In this document: piece after piece, positions 35,646 through 46,716 of the stretch
Position numbering within the stretch: the first letter of the stretch is position 1
Layout: every line of letters begins with the position of its first letter
DNA from: Capillidium heterosporum
Lineage: Eukaryota > Entomophthoromycota > Entomophthoromycetes > Entomophthorales > Capillidiaceae
Direction: 5' to 3'
NCBI GenBank assembly: GCA_016630905.1
Contig: WBMQ01000003.1
Location: 1,984,001-2,048,000 of the forward strand
DNA length: 64,000 nt
Notes under the pieces: generated by a model
The model's database searches: none
The model's input: the letters and a program-made list of their open reading frames with translations, nothing else
Told to the model about the DNA's origin: nothing
Translations under genes and position numbers: made by a program

Positions 35646-35648
35646 TCA

Positions 35649-35654
35649 TTTTTT
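35649..35654 (+). terminator. RNA polymerase III terminator of tRNA-Leu
   Basis: Run of six T starting four bases after the tRNA 3' end. Confidence 0.8.
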
Positions 35655-35887
35655 AGTTATTCTCTGAATCTAACTATCGTACTCGGTAATACCTTACCAA
35701 TTAAATATATCATTTTTAAATTAATAAATCTCAAGCTCCTGAATTCTTTACTAGATGCCTATAAAAGCTTTTTTATCTGTCTTTGTCGTTTGATTTAGCC
35801 TCTATTAAAACTTCTTTAATTTCATATATATTTACTATATTGTTGAAATAAAGCGCATAGATGAAAGGTTAAAGTAAACTAATGTGT

Positions 35888-38800
35888 TTATTTGAATTTA
35901 GGTACGTTAATCAACAGCTTCTTATCCAAGAACCCATTGTTCAACCAACTTTGGATGCACTTTTTTACTAATTCGAACCTAATGGCCTTCAAATCTCCAA
36001 TTTCCTTCGATAAAGCTTCGGCCTTGGCAGTTTTCATCACCTCCTTGATATCCTCCATCAACAGACTCTCAAAGAACTTAAAGTAGCTAGGGGATTGACA
36101 TTGACATCCTGAAACTTTTATTATCTTTCAACAGGTTTAAAACAGTTGAACATCAACGACATTGAGCTTGAATCTCAGTTGATAAAGGTAAGAAATGAAC
36201 TCAGACCAGCTCAAAGTTCGTGGATTAGTTATGTGGCTTATAGTCTCATTATGAAGATTGAAATCGTCGGATAGAATTTCAACGATGGAGTTGGCAACTA
36301 CATCGATCGGGATTCAAGATATACTACTTGTGAAGGAGTTTGAAAGGTACTTCGTGATACTGCACCCTTTGGTGAGCAAGAAGATATATCCCTTGTTATT
36401 CCAAATCCCAATTGCAGTACCACCACTCACCTGATTTGCTCGAAGCACATCGACATTGAACCTGTACTTCTAATGGCTGCAGCATATAGCTTTCAAAACT
36501 AACTTATACTAAGTGGCAGGTACAAGCCCTAAGATGTCTGAACTCGGTAATCAATCACTCCTTTACAAACTCGCCTTGTAAGCTGAGGAAGGTGTCATCG
36601 ATCGTCCAGGTAAACTCGAATTTAATAGCTTTGTTGGGGTTCAAGGCTTGAATATGTATGAGATATACAACTGAATCGATATAGTCCTTGAAATCACCAA
36701 TTGGCTTCTGGAAGTCCATTATCCAGGCCATGTGATGGATCATGTCAACACTCAGGAATTTCTTGTATATTATCTTATCTAAATCTAGCTGGATATCCTT
36801 GAAGACATAAGGTAGATGTATAAAATGCAATAGGTTCTTCTCTTTGATGTTGATCTGTCGTTTGTTGAAGCTCTGAAGCAGTTGTTCTATGATCTGATTG
36901 TTGGATCTAACCGATGCTTTTGTGTTCTAATAGACTCTTGATAATAAAGTTGACCAAGGCCCCGTTGGCATCGGTGATCAGTATGTTCAACTTGATTCTA
37001 TTCTTAGTACTATCATCAATTTCAATATCGGTGACTTCCAAGTTCTCCACCAACTTATGATTATCAGCTTCGAATTTGCAGCAGCCCAGGTACCTACCAA
37101 TCATAATATCGACTTCAGCCCTGAACTCTCAATGATCTATACAACCTGAAGCCTGTTGAAGATGAACAGAGATAGCTTCTGAAAGCTTTCCAAGGTATAG
37201 ATATCGTTGCTATTCAACTTGAAGTTGGTGTGCTTGGTGTGTAAAATGCTGTGGCACTTGTCTGAAGAAGCCTGCATCATCCTTGGGTTCCTTTTCAGTT
37301 ACCTTCTCGAAGCACTGTCGGATGTTCCCCTTGATGGAGCTTATATCCTTGTTATCGAAGTTGTTGTTGTCCTTCAAGTTAGTATCCCAGTTGTCCTCAT
37401 TGTTAGAGCTACTTCTCTCAAACTCGTTGCAAAGCATGTCAATCTCCTCTAGAAATAACTTGAAATCTTTACGCTTGATCCCACCCTTCATTATGATGGG
37501 TAGATTCTTATTCGAACCGAGAGCAGGATGTAGACCAACTCCTCTACGATCTTGGAGTAGGATGGGAAATCCACATTGACCAAATTTGTGTGATCAATGA
37601 CCTGCTGATATAAATTGCTTGTAAGTACGTTTTCTGATTCCTTGATTTCCAACTAGACAATGCAGCATGTATGCAGTCGACTGTTATCATAAGTTAAAAC
37701 CCGCTCAACATAGTTGCAGTTTAAGAGTTTATGTTTGATAGGTAGGAGACTCATCTTCTCACCAGTGATGTGGATGATGGTATTATCAACTCTCCACAAA
37801 ACTTTGAAATCGAAAATGCTTCGGTCGGTGCCCAGTTTGATAATCTGAAATTGATCACTAAAAAGTATTCTCCCGTACTATTCTTATCTAGCAGATTAGT
37901 AGCCAAGCCAGAATCACCCTTGCGAATAAAATCTGACAAGTATCTTCCAAGACACTGAACATGGTGTATTTTATATATACGTTGAGTTGCATGATATAAA
38001 ACTTCCTGTTACTACAATATATCACTACGCTGGTTATGAATTCAGCTTTCAATGATCCGTACCTGCTGGCTAGATTGATTTGGCTGCTGATAAAATTGCT
38101 ACCGATCCTAGTTGGTAAAGCTGAACCTCCACTACAATTTCAAGCCTAAATAGTTTCAAACACTCTTTTCCTTAAAATAGGCATACTCTCTCGATAGCTA
38201 CAACAAATATAATAGTATCAGGTAGGTAGCTTAGACTAACGTAAAATCCTTGATGATAAATTTGACGGCTGGTATCTTCATTCTAGACAGTGTAACCGCA
38301 GTACTATTGAAAGCAGATTATATCAGTTTACCTAAGTCATAGATATGGAAGAGAGGAGGATAGAAAAGAGCTGTACTGTAATAAACCTCGCGACCCTCTT
38401 CATTACAGTTGCACTCAATTAGAGCTAGTATGTAGTGATTGCTTATTGATATCAACTTGAGATGGCTTATAGATTCAGAATTATGGATGACTAAAGCTAT
38501 ATGCTCACTTTCATTGCCTCCTTCTTTATCAGTAAAATTTAAGTCGACATTTGATAACAGCACCTTCTCAACGAACTTCAATTCAGGTAACTTGCTTCGC
38601 AAGGCATCTACCTCCTCTTTAAAAGCGGAATGCAGATCAAAGTTGCACTCCGGCTCTTCACTAACAGGTAAACTAAAATATTGACTGAACTATGGGATGA
38701 AATTAGGACCAGAGTTGAGTTCAAGTGGATGAGGGCAAATATTTTAAATATATGCTCTAAACCATAACCCAACAGCAGCCCAGCGGGTAAATTCTTTTTC

Positions 38801-39016
38801 GTTGACGATTAAGTTCTCTCCAACTTTTTTCAGTTGATATGCGATGAAGAGACTACCAGCATAGGCTTGCTTGTAATAGATGTAATTGTATCTATTGTTG
38901 ATGATATGATTGATAAAAGTCCTATAACGGACTTTAAAGTTAGCTTGAACGTGAAAGATATCAATAAATCTATTGTTCTTGGAGTAAGGAATTAATTTGA
39001 TGTTGATGCTAGTCAC
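35888..39016 (-). pseudogene. Decayed large gene, probably a surface or extracytoplasmic protein
   Basis: Successive protein-like segments on the minus strand form one former gene of perhaps 900-1000 codons: 39016-38744 (NIKLIPYSKNNRFIDIFHVQ), about 38720-38318 (CNFDLHSAFKEEVDALRSKL, preceded by an in-frame TAG), 37827-37640 (RSIFDFKVLWRVDNTIIHIT), 37491-37210 (KRKDFKLFLEEIDMLCNEFE), 37104-36907 (RYLGCCKFEADNHKLVENLE), 36830-36555 (FKDIQLDLDKIIYKKFLSVD), and about 36085-35888 (EALSKEIGDLKAIRFELVKK), ending at TAA 35888-35890. Adjacent segments are in different frames, each consistent with one- or two-base indels. No known domain is recognised; the FTWTIDDTFL-type beta segments suggest a beta-rich protein. 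No complete start is found. It lies just downstream of, and on the same strand as, the broken gene at 39648-40659. Confidence 0.75.
35911..37827 (+). repeat. Left arm of a 1.9-kb inverted repeat
   Basis: Its reverse complement matches 50926-52845 with only scattered mismatches by eye. Boundaries: left end at TCAACAGCTTCTTATCCAAG, right end at CTTCGGTCGGTG, where homology stops abruptly. It contains the 3' two thirds of a decayed minus-strand gene and no transposase, terminal repeats or visible target-site duplication. Confidence 0.93.
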
Positions 39017-39647
39017 AGTAGTTGAAATTCTTGAGTAGCAATGCTTTTGTTTCTAAATTAGATTACCAATTTTATCTGAAGCAAAGAAATATTACTATGT
39101 AAACAAATAATCAATCCAGTTTCATTTTAAAATAGGTAGTGTGATTGAATATGCAAAGGAATTTATTTCCTTTAGCAACTAGAAGTTCTTACTCAGCAAC
39201 TTGGGCTTATTCAGTCAAGGCCAGGTAGAAACTATAAATCTCTACTATAGGTAAATTTGTATTTCTAAAGGTTTCAATATATTTAGTGCTGCTTGATCAG
39301 TTTATATGATTTTCTAAATTGGCTGTACTATACTATCACCTTTAATTATTGGAATTTTAATAGCTTGATGTCACAGTTTCCTATCAGAGTACTATTTTGC
39401 TTACTATAAAAACAGAAGGTATATCTATTCTATTAGCATCGCTTTTTAGAAAAATATTACAGCAGTATAAAAGACACTAAGTACCTCGTAAATGCATTTA
39501 GCTATATGTGAACTCTTTAAACTTATATACAAGTGCTAGTATATATATATTATAAAAACTAGTTTTTGATTACTTTATAGGTACAAATATATATATAGTT
39601 AAACACATTACAAAACTTCAAAGTTTATTCAATTCCTCAAATCCAAT

Positions 39648-40659
39648 TTACATTTCCAAAATCCCATTCCTAATTTTCATAGAAACTTTATCGTTCGAAA
39701 TCTCACCAACCTCACCTACAACTTTCTATCTACTTTCATTTCCATATACCCCTTATTAATCTGCAAATTGAATTTACTTTTGAAACTGAAAAGCAACTTC
39801 AAAGGGATACTATCCTTCTTATTGACAATAAAAATATTGGCTCCATCCTCAATCCGATCTACTTCTATACTAACTTACCCATATCAGCTTGCAAGTATAA
39901 ATCTTTAAATTTGTTGACCTTAAGATCTACATGTCTCATCTTCGATTTATTAGCTACAAAATCATTGGAAAAATTAGCATTTCTTATAGTACCTGTGTAC
40001 ATCCAACTTCATACGCTTAAAGTTGAGTTGGTTGAGGTCTATACTTCTAAAGTTTGAATTAAATTTGGAAAAATTCCTGTTAGAATTGGTAAGGGAGGTG
40101 CTATCAGTACCCTGTTGAATGATGAAGTTGGACCCTTCAAATTCTAACCGCCCTACCATAAGGTATATTTTGATTCCTTGTAAGCAACTGAGAGTGATAG
40201 GTATACTTGTATAAACATTAGTCGCGATACAGACGTAGGAGTTAGATATGTTGGATGCCTCAATAAATTGAGTAAGGCTCTTCTCTTTGTAACTATTAGC
40301 TTTTAGTCAGATCCTGGATTAGATTAAAGAACTCCAAATCTACTTTTATAGTAGGGTCATTGGAGCATTGTATAAATAATCTGAAGGTGCTTGTATCTTG
40401 ATTTTGAATTCGTGTTGCTGGTCCAAGCTGGCATTGAACTTATAAGTTTTCTTAAATACCAAGGGCACATCCGACGGATAGGTTTCTAAGCTGGAGCTGG
40501 AGTTCACAACATCAAGAATTACCTAAAATGTAGAATAGGTAACTTGAGTTGAAGTAGATTTGCCCCAGATAGAACTACAATAATTGTGAGGATACATGTG
40601 CCAACAATCAACTTTACTTTGTGACATAGGAAGAAGCTTTTTAGATCCGATAAATGCAT
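39648..40659 (-). pseudogene. Broken single-pass membrane protein, paralogue of the gene at 1-414
   Basis: ATG at 40659 opens a short tail (MHLSDLKSFFLCHKV), then a membrane anchor (KLIVGTCILTIIVVLSG), then an intron-like break ending TTTTAG near 40520, the same position as the intron in the gene at 1-414. Downstream the protein continues through frame switches: VILDVVNSSSSLETYPSDVP; STFRLFIQCSNDPTIKVDLE; LTQFIEASNISNSYVCIATN; LMVGRLEFEGSNFIIQQGTD; SIEVDRIEDGANIFIVNKKD; and it ends at TAA 39648-39650. At least four frameshifts or stops. The TIKVDLEFFNLIQDL segment aligns with TKLTLDLEFYSKAKDL of the left-edge gene, supporting a shared LEA-like beta-sandwich domain (inference). Confidence 0.75.
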
Positions 40660-41418
40660 GGTTGATAGTTTTCAATTAATATCTAGCTTTTCAGTTGGAT
40701 TTGAGATCAAGCTCCTATTTATAGTGGTATTTAGTACTACATCTTGTAGCTAAACCAAATTTTGATTCTATCTACTTTACAACAGTAAGGCTAGAGATCA
40801 ATCATATCTTAGTAAACAGAGTTTTCTTTTCTTATCACTTTAACGTAGACACAAAAACTACTTAAAGCAGGAATACCTGCTGATAAAGCGACCGAAAGCC
40901 TATAGAGCCGGGCAGAGCCATTGTTTAAATCAATATCTCATTTTTATAAAGCCCTTATCGATTTGTAGTATAATAAATCTAATATACTTAGATATATGAA
41001 TTTTACTTTTTAAATTGTATCAAACCATTATTTTAATAGAATATGTAAAGCTATAAAATGGATTTGCTATAGATATGCTCGAAAAATTGTTGGTATAGTA
41101 TTCCAAATCAATTACATTTTACTATTACTTTCAGTTTTAGAAATGATGCAAATGATTTAGAATTTTAGTACTCATCTCTCCTAAAGCGTAAATAGTGTTT
41201 AAGTTTCAATTTAGAGTAAACAGTATCAAGTTTAAATATAGATTAAGGCTGCGAATATTATTCTATAGCCAAATATCTCAAACTTGATGAATAAAACCTA
41301 TATGTAAAACTTTATATAAGCTCAATTGTATAAACACACTAAACTATCAAAACTAGATAGGGGCTCAAAGAGCCAACATATTTATTAACTGTACAAAAAT
41401 TTACATATAAAAAGACAC
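40660..41418. other. Intergenic stretch
   Basis: About 760 bp, AT-rich. The right end is the 3' flank of the Cys-rich protein gene; nothing else supported. Confidence 0.45.
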
Positions 41419-41865
41419 TTAAGCCGAAGTGTCAACCATACCCTGCCACTCGCACTTGCCATTCTTCTTATCATAGCAATCGTACTTTCCACCGTTCAAG
41501 ATCCAACAAGGAGGGCACTTCTCCTTGTTAGTGTCGCAACGCCACTCGGCATGGTTAGCTCTATCGCAGGTCTGAGCCGGGAACTTGGACTTGGTACCTT
41601 GTCCACGATCCCACATACCAGCCCAAGGGCACTGGTTGCCATTCACGTAATCGTAACAATCATATTTACCGCCATTTTCGACCCAACATTTGGCCTTGCA
41701 GTTGGCCCCATCGTTACACCAAGTGCCCATGTTACCCATGTTACAGCGTTGGGTATCTACGGCACGCTTGTGGTGGAGAATGGATTTGGCAAAGTTACCG
41801 AAGCTGAAAGCTTCAACCGAGATGGCAGTTAGGGCAGTTAAGGTGATGGCAGCTGAGAACTTCAT
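41419..41865 (-). CDS. Secreted 12-Cys protein with two tandem six-Cys domains
   Basis: 148 residues. Start taken at MKFSAAITLTALTAISVEA (41865), which gives a clean signal peptide and sits after a normal 5' leader; an in-frame ATG-less extension upstream is ignored. A short pro-region ends with HHKR (Kex2-type site). Two homologous domains follow, each with six Cys and a shared core (C-W-x2-NGGKYDCYD-xx-NG-x-C). Domain 1 spacing is C-x8-C-x5-C-x3-C-x9-C-x8-C; domain 2 is C-x9-C-x6-C-x2-C-x9-C-x7-C. Likely three disulphides per domain, extracellular. The family is not recognised; a carbohydrate-binding, effector-like or antimicrobial role is possible. It lies in a minus-strand run of secreted proteins with the chitinase (43339) and the helical protein (45790). 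Confidence 0.85.
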   Translation of the reverse strand: MKFSAAITLTALTAISVEAFSFGNFAKSILHHKRAVDTQRCNMGNMGTWCNDGANCKAKCWVENGGKYDCYDYVNGNQCPWAGMWDRGQGTKSKFPAQTCDRANHAEWRCDTNKEKCPPCWILNGGKYDCYDKKNGKCEWQGMVDTSA

Positions 41866-43338
41866 TTTTGGATTTGGTTGTTTGTGTAAAGTAGAAGGTG
41901 ATGCTTTTTGTTGATAGTTTGGAGTTGAGGGATAAGGTGGCCTATTTATACTTCCAAAGGCGTCTACAAATTTGTCCAGCCAGTACATGCTTTGTAAACT
42001 CTCACTTCCGTTACAGCCTGGACAAATTTCAAAAGTATTTCACCAGCTTTTTGAGTTTGGCCATTTACTCCGCGATTTCAACAAAACTTTAACAGCAGTC
42101 CAACTTTGAAATTCTTTGCCAATTATGCCACTAGCAAGTAATTTGGATCTGGTGACAACTCTAAAGTTTCTATAAATAAATTTTAGTTTATCGAAGTTGA
42201 AAGAAACATATATTTTTAAAGTCAAGAGGATCGCTTGCAGGTTACCAAAGTAAACTATTATATCTAAGGTAGTCAAAAGTTCAACCGTCTATACGGAGTT
42301 GTTAAAATGGATGCTGAGATATATTGTAAAGTCTCATGGATGCTGGATATTTTTTCGAAAGGCGTACTTAAAGTTTGGATACATTCTCTATAACTTTTGA
42401 AATTTCATAACTTTTAACTTAGAAATCCTCATTGAAAGAAGGTATAATTAACTTTATATATACCATACCCTTCCATATCATCATTTCTTTCAATGGTTCA
42501 AATTTGAAAGGAGCGAACAACCAAAACTTCATCACTAGCTATTTAACTTTCGATGGCTGCTGATTCTACTTGAAACATTCTGCTAAATAAACTAAACATT
42601 TAATTTGGATACCTTTACTTTAGTTCCTGGGAGTACAGTACCCAGCCATCACTTTAGAATAACAACCTACCTCAAAAACAAGGCTAGTAACTAGTAGATG
42701 TTTCAAATTCACTAGACCTCACACCTTTTAATCATAAGGATGCGCTTCAATAAGCCAAACGCACCGCATCAAAATTACAAATAAATTTTACTACTTTAAC
42801 CTTAGATACCGAATACAGTAAATTCAGCTTTCCACAATATGTAAATCATAGCTCATAAGTTTACATCATCTCCTATACCTAGTTTAGCTTTGAGTTGGAT
42901 GCTTTTCTATTTACTCCTATTCAATTCTCTTGAAACAACATACTACATATATTTCCTTTGTCTTCTATATCCACTTAAAAATTACTAAACGTAAACTACG
43001 TAATTGAAATGGTAGCTTACTTTATATAAAAGATAAATTTCATTAAAGTGTTGACCTACTTTTCATTTTTTACAACTCCAATATCTTTCTCCAAGATAGT
43101 CAAGCGTTTTAGTTATTTAATCCCACCTTCCATGAGATGCATCTTCATTCTTCCTTTATAGAAGTGTTGCCCAGTATCTAATTTTAAATCGAAAGTAGTG
43201 CTTTGCTCAACATACTTACCTACATGTAGGTCTACAAGCAAGTTTATATAAGTATAAAAGGCTTAAGAATACAACATTTAAAGCTTTGGAATCAAACAGT
43301 ATACATACTGATTTTTATTTAAAATCAAATAGAAACCT
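41866..43338. other. Intergenic stretch
   Basis: About 1.5 kb; the promoter of the Cys-rich gene lies at its left end (ATAAATAGG on the minus strand near 41940). No other feature supported. Confidence 0.45.
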
Positions 43339-44586
43339 TTAGCTTCGTATACCTTGCACTACGTTCAACAGCTCGTTGTTGACATCTTGACTCATATCCC
43401 AGTACATCAGCCCACGTAATCCCTTTGACTTGGCAAAGTCAACTTTAATTTTAATACTCTGTGGATCGTCGTACGAAATGAATCTCTTAGTACCTGAATT
43501 AAATAACCAAGGAGTCTGAGTTGTACTATCCCAATATCTTTTATACCCATTAGCCGGAGAAGTAGGTCCTCCAGTCAAGATGTCCTTCCTTATAAACTTA
43601 TACTTGTAAACCCCCGAGAAAAAGGTGCCTTCGTTACAAAAGAAATTGGGGTCACTGGCATCGGTCTCATCACCCTTAGGGATAGCCGGTTCCTTCTTCT
43701 GGTACTGGTTGGTACTGTTCAAATTCATGTCAAAGCTAGCAGTTAAAGATCTACCATAGAACGCTAAGCCAGCCGTCAGCTTGTCAGCTGGGAAGCCAGC
43801 TGATAACCAGTCGTTGATACCCTGGGTGAAGGAGTAAGGGTCACCACCTTTAGCTAAATCAAAATTGAAAGGAGCGTTAGGTCCCGTAGTCTTGGACCAA
43901 GAACCCATGATGTCGTAGGCCATGATGTTGATAAAGTCAAAGTAGGGAGCGTAGGCCGCTACGCTCTTCAAAGGTTTACCGTCAGCGCCATCAAAGGGTT
44001 GGACGCGAACAGCAGCAGTTAAAAGTTTACGATTGGTGGGGAATTCGGCATCCAGGGCAGCCCGAAGTTCTTTGAGCAGGATAAGATAGTTGGCTGAATC
44101 GCTGGGTGATACGGTGTTGCAGATGGCAGCTTGGCGTCCAGGGTACTCCCAGTCGATATCAATACCATCCAAGTCCCAACCATCGGGTTGTTCAGCCCAC
44201 TCCTCCTTGGTATTCTTACGCACGAAAACTAAAGCATTATTAATAAATTTCTTGCGTAAGTCAGCTGAGGCAGCAACAGTCGAAAAAGTTTGGGATCCCG
44301 TCCATCCACCAATGGACATGAGGACTTTGACACCTTTAGCGGCTGCCAACTTTTTTAAGGATTTGATACGGTTACCATCGTAGTACCGGTCAATGAAGAT
44401 AGAGGTGGGGTCGTTCTTCTTGTACAAAACACCGAATCCGTAGTTGATGTGAGTTACCTTGTCGAAAGGTAAAGCTTCCGGTTCGACTTTACCCCAAGGC
44501 ACGTAGTAACCGACGACGACTTTGCTCTGGCTGGTAACGCTGGAGATTAAGATTAGACTGAAGGCTAAGAGATGTTTCAAGTTCAT
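43339..44586 (-). CDS. Secreted GH18 chitinase
   Basis: 415 residues, single exon. Signal peptide about 1-19 (MNLKHLLAFSLILISSVTS). GH18 barrel from about 22: VVVGYYVPWG, THINYGFGVL, VKVLMSIGGW (second conserved motif), and the catalytic DxxDxDxE as LDGIDIDWEYPG (residues about 138-149, Glu as proton donor). Then NIMAYDIMGSW, LTAGLAFYGRS, and LRGLMYWDMSQD near the C-terminus. Cuts chitin internally or processively; no chitin-binding module, Ser/Thr linker or GPI signal is visible, so probably freely secreted. Possible roles are wall remodelling, nutrition or attack on chitinous hosts or fungi; the sequence does not decide. TATAAATACC lies about 55 bp upstream on the same strand. Confidence 0.95.
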   Translation of the reverse strand: MNLKHLLAFSLILISSVTSQSKVVVGYYVPWGKVEPEALPFDKVTHINYGFGVLYKKNDPTSIFIDRYYDGNRIKSLKKLAAAKGVKVLMSIGGWTGSQTFSTVAASADLRKKFINNALVFVRKNTKEEWAEQPDGWDLDGIDIDWEYPGRQAAICNTVSPSDSANYLILLKELRAALDAEFPTNRKLLTAAVRVQPFDGADGKPLKSVAAYAPYFDFINIMAYDIMGSWSKTTGPNAPFNFDLAKGGDPYSFTQGINDWLSAGFPADKLTAGLAFYGRSLTASFDMNLNSTNQYQKKEPAIPKGDETDASDPNFFCNEGTFFSGVYKYKFIRKDILTGGPTSPANGYKRYWDSTTQTPWLFNSGTKRFISYDDPQSIKIKVDFAKSKGLRGLMYWDMSQDVNNELLNVVQGIRS

Positions 44587-45789
44587 ATGAGTTGGATTTT
44601 GAGTTTATTTTATTTGGATAATGGATTTTCAAGACGGTATTTATACTAGGTTTGGATATGGGATTGTACTTGAGAGAATTCTAAAGAATTTGGTCGTGTG
44701 GTAGAGTGATCCGGTATCCTTGTGATGAAAGTAAACCACTGGAAGCCTCCTTTACAGCCCATGTACTAATTAAGCTCTATGGAAAACAGTCATTGGAATT
44801 TGCCGTGACCTTATAATGCTACTGACTGATACCTACATTTCATAACTTATTAGTCTAAACCCTCAGGGGCAAGGGAATACAACTTTTTCAACAGAGTTGA
44901 TGACATGTTGAGATGGAAATAGCTTTGCTTCTAATAAAACTATAAGGGATATTTGTTTAGAGGAACCGCTAGCCTACTGCTATATTACCAAATTAGGTCA
45001 AAACTTTCAAAGTTTAGGTCATTATATTTTATATAATTTAATCGTACATGGACAGTTGATCCAAAAGCTGAGATGGTGGATACTTGCTTCATAAGCTTTA
45101 GGTTTAAATCGAGTAATATTGCAGTACCGTCTGTATATTTTGACTTAGTGTTAGCTATGGGATGCCTTTATATGTACTTATTGTGCTTTGTATTACAGAC
45201 ACAGATGCCATATACTTTGCAACTATTATTTCATCCAACAAAGCTTGATATATAAAGTCCACCCAGACTACTATACTATTGAAAGTGGATTGCTTTTTAT
45301 ATAAGTACATTTACACCAATATATATGTATAACCAGTTATATGATATATACATTGCTATTATTTCCAAGTCAGTTGGTTTAGACGCATGTGTATTCACAT
45401 ATAGGTGACTATAGCTACTTACATTAGCAGGAGCAACTCCAAACCTTCACATATCATCTATATAGTGCTAATCTTTACCAAGATCAAAGCTAAGCCACCA
45501 TTTGGAAATACCTGCATATCCTTTATTGGAAATCGATAAGACTTACATTTATATTGACCCCAAAGATGCGCTGTAATATAAACTTATTGGAAGTATCCTT
45601 CAACCTATCCATTCGAAACCTTATATTCAAAGCTTAGAAAAGTGATGGATAACTGATATAAACTTAAAAGTCTATCCTAATGGAACTTAATGTTTCGAGA
45701 ATATAGTGATAAAGTTATATATAATCAATTAACAGCCAATACATATTAAACAAATTTTATTTACATCGTATATCTACCACGGTCAAAAC
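44587..45789. other. Intergenic stretch
   Basis: About 1.2 kb with the chitinase promoter at its left end. The short frame at 45073-45255 is not supported. Confidence 0.45.
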
Positions 45790-46716
45790 TTACATATTTC
45801 TAAGTTTGGTAATGATTTTACTAAACTTGCTGGACTTGAACTTCTTCACCACCTTATCTTTAAACTCCTGTTTGAGATGGTCGAGGTCATCCGAACCCTC
45901 TTCCACAAAATTTTGAACTTCCGATACCAATGTACGTTTGAGACCTAAAGCCTTAGCTCCCAGTTTTTGATTGTCGACAGCATCATCCTTGGTTCCATCT
46001 TCAGATTTATCTTTGGGTTTACCATCGACTTTGTCTTTAGGTTTATCATCTTTTCCTTGGGTTTCACTATCATTATCCTTCAACTGACTTTGAATACGTT
46101 CCCAATACTTGGATTCGATTAAACCTAAAACCCAATCCTCAATGACTAGCTTGGCCACCTTTTCTTTATCCCCTTTCACTTCCTTGAGTTTAAGTTCAAA
46201 TACCTTGGCAACTTTTTCGTCGAATTTCAGCTTAGTATTCTCATCTACGACCGACTTCAACCCACTTACGAAATTAGAATCGACTAATAAAGATCCCAAT
46301 CTGCCTGATTTACCTTTGAGTTGTGATTCTACGAACTGTTCGATAACTTCGATACCTAGCTGGACGGTGGACTTTTCATTGGTGCTTAGATCTTTACTGC
46401 TATCCTTGATAACCTGCTTGACATTTTTATCAATATCTTCTACATTTATCTTGCCATCCTTTTGGAAAACAGGCTCCAACTTATCGCCAACTTTGAAGAA
46501 TATGGGCCGCACCTTGTCATCGATCAACTTCAAGATCTCTCTGTTCTTTATGTCGCTGGTCGTTTCCTCGATATCACGAATTAGGTTTTGAATTAAACTT
46601 TTGGCATCCACATTCAAAGTCCGCTTCAATAACCCATTTGCTGTGTTGAAGTCGAAGTTGGTTGCTGAAATGGCTGATAAAGTGATGGCTGCTATGGCAA
46701 AGGATGAGAACTTCAT
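45790..46716 (-). CDS. Secreted, highly charged helical protein
   Basis: 308 residues in one exon. Signal peptide about 1-18 (MKFSSFAIAAITLSAISA), short pro-region ending LLKR (Kex2-type site) near residue 32. The mature part is mostly predicted helical, rich in Lys, Asp, Glu and Val (LIQNLIRDIEETTSDIKNRE; VEDIDKNVKQVIKDSSKDLS; KVAKVFELKLKEVKGDKEKV). It is interrupted at about 216-245 by a repetitive acidic-basic linker (KPKDKVDGKPKDKSEDG), and ends in a Lys-rich helix. No Cys in the mature part. No family recognised; extracellular location inferred. It is the last of three minus-strand secreted-protein genes between the inverted-repeat arms. Confidence 0.85.
   Translation of the reverse strand: MKFSSFAIAAITLSAISATNFDFNTANGLLKRTLNVDAKSLIQNLIRDIEETTSDIKNREILKLIDDKVRPIFFKVGDKLEPVFQKDGKINVEDIDKNVKQVIKDSSKDLSTNEKSTVQLGIEVIEQFVESQLKGKSGRLGSLLVDSNFVSGLKSVVDENTKLKFDEKVAKVFELKLKEVKGDKEKVAKLVIEDWVLGLIESKYWERIQSQLKDNDSETQGKDDKPKDKVDGKPKDKSEDGTKDDAVDNQKLGAKALGLKRTLVSEVQNFVEEGSDDLDHLKQEFKDKVVKKFKSSKFSKIITKLRNM

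Noticed and set aside
35911..37827. Inverted repeat as a DNA transposon or LTR element
   Set aside because: No transposase, reverse transcriptase, terminal inverted repeats within an arm, or target-site duplication could be seen; the arms carry fragments of an ordinary gene.
35888..40659. One continuous multi-exon gene using unusual tiny introns or programmed frameshifts
   Set aside because: The frame switches do not coincide with GT-AG pairs of the size used elsewhere in the window (35 nt or more), and in-frame stops occur inside coding-like segments; decay is simpler. Transcript data would settle it.
46109..46591. 160-codon plus-strand frame, Ser/Leu-rich
   Set aside because: Antisense shadow of the charged secreted protein (Lys/Glu/Asp codons read backwards give Ser/Leu/Phe).
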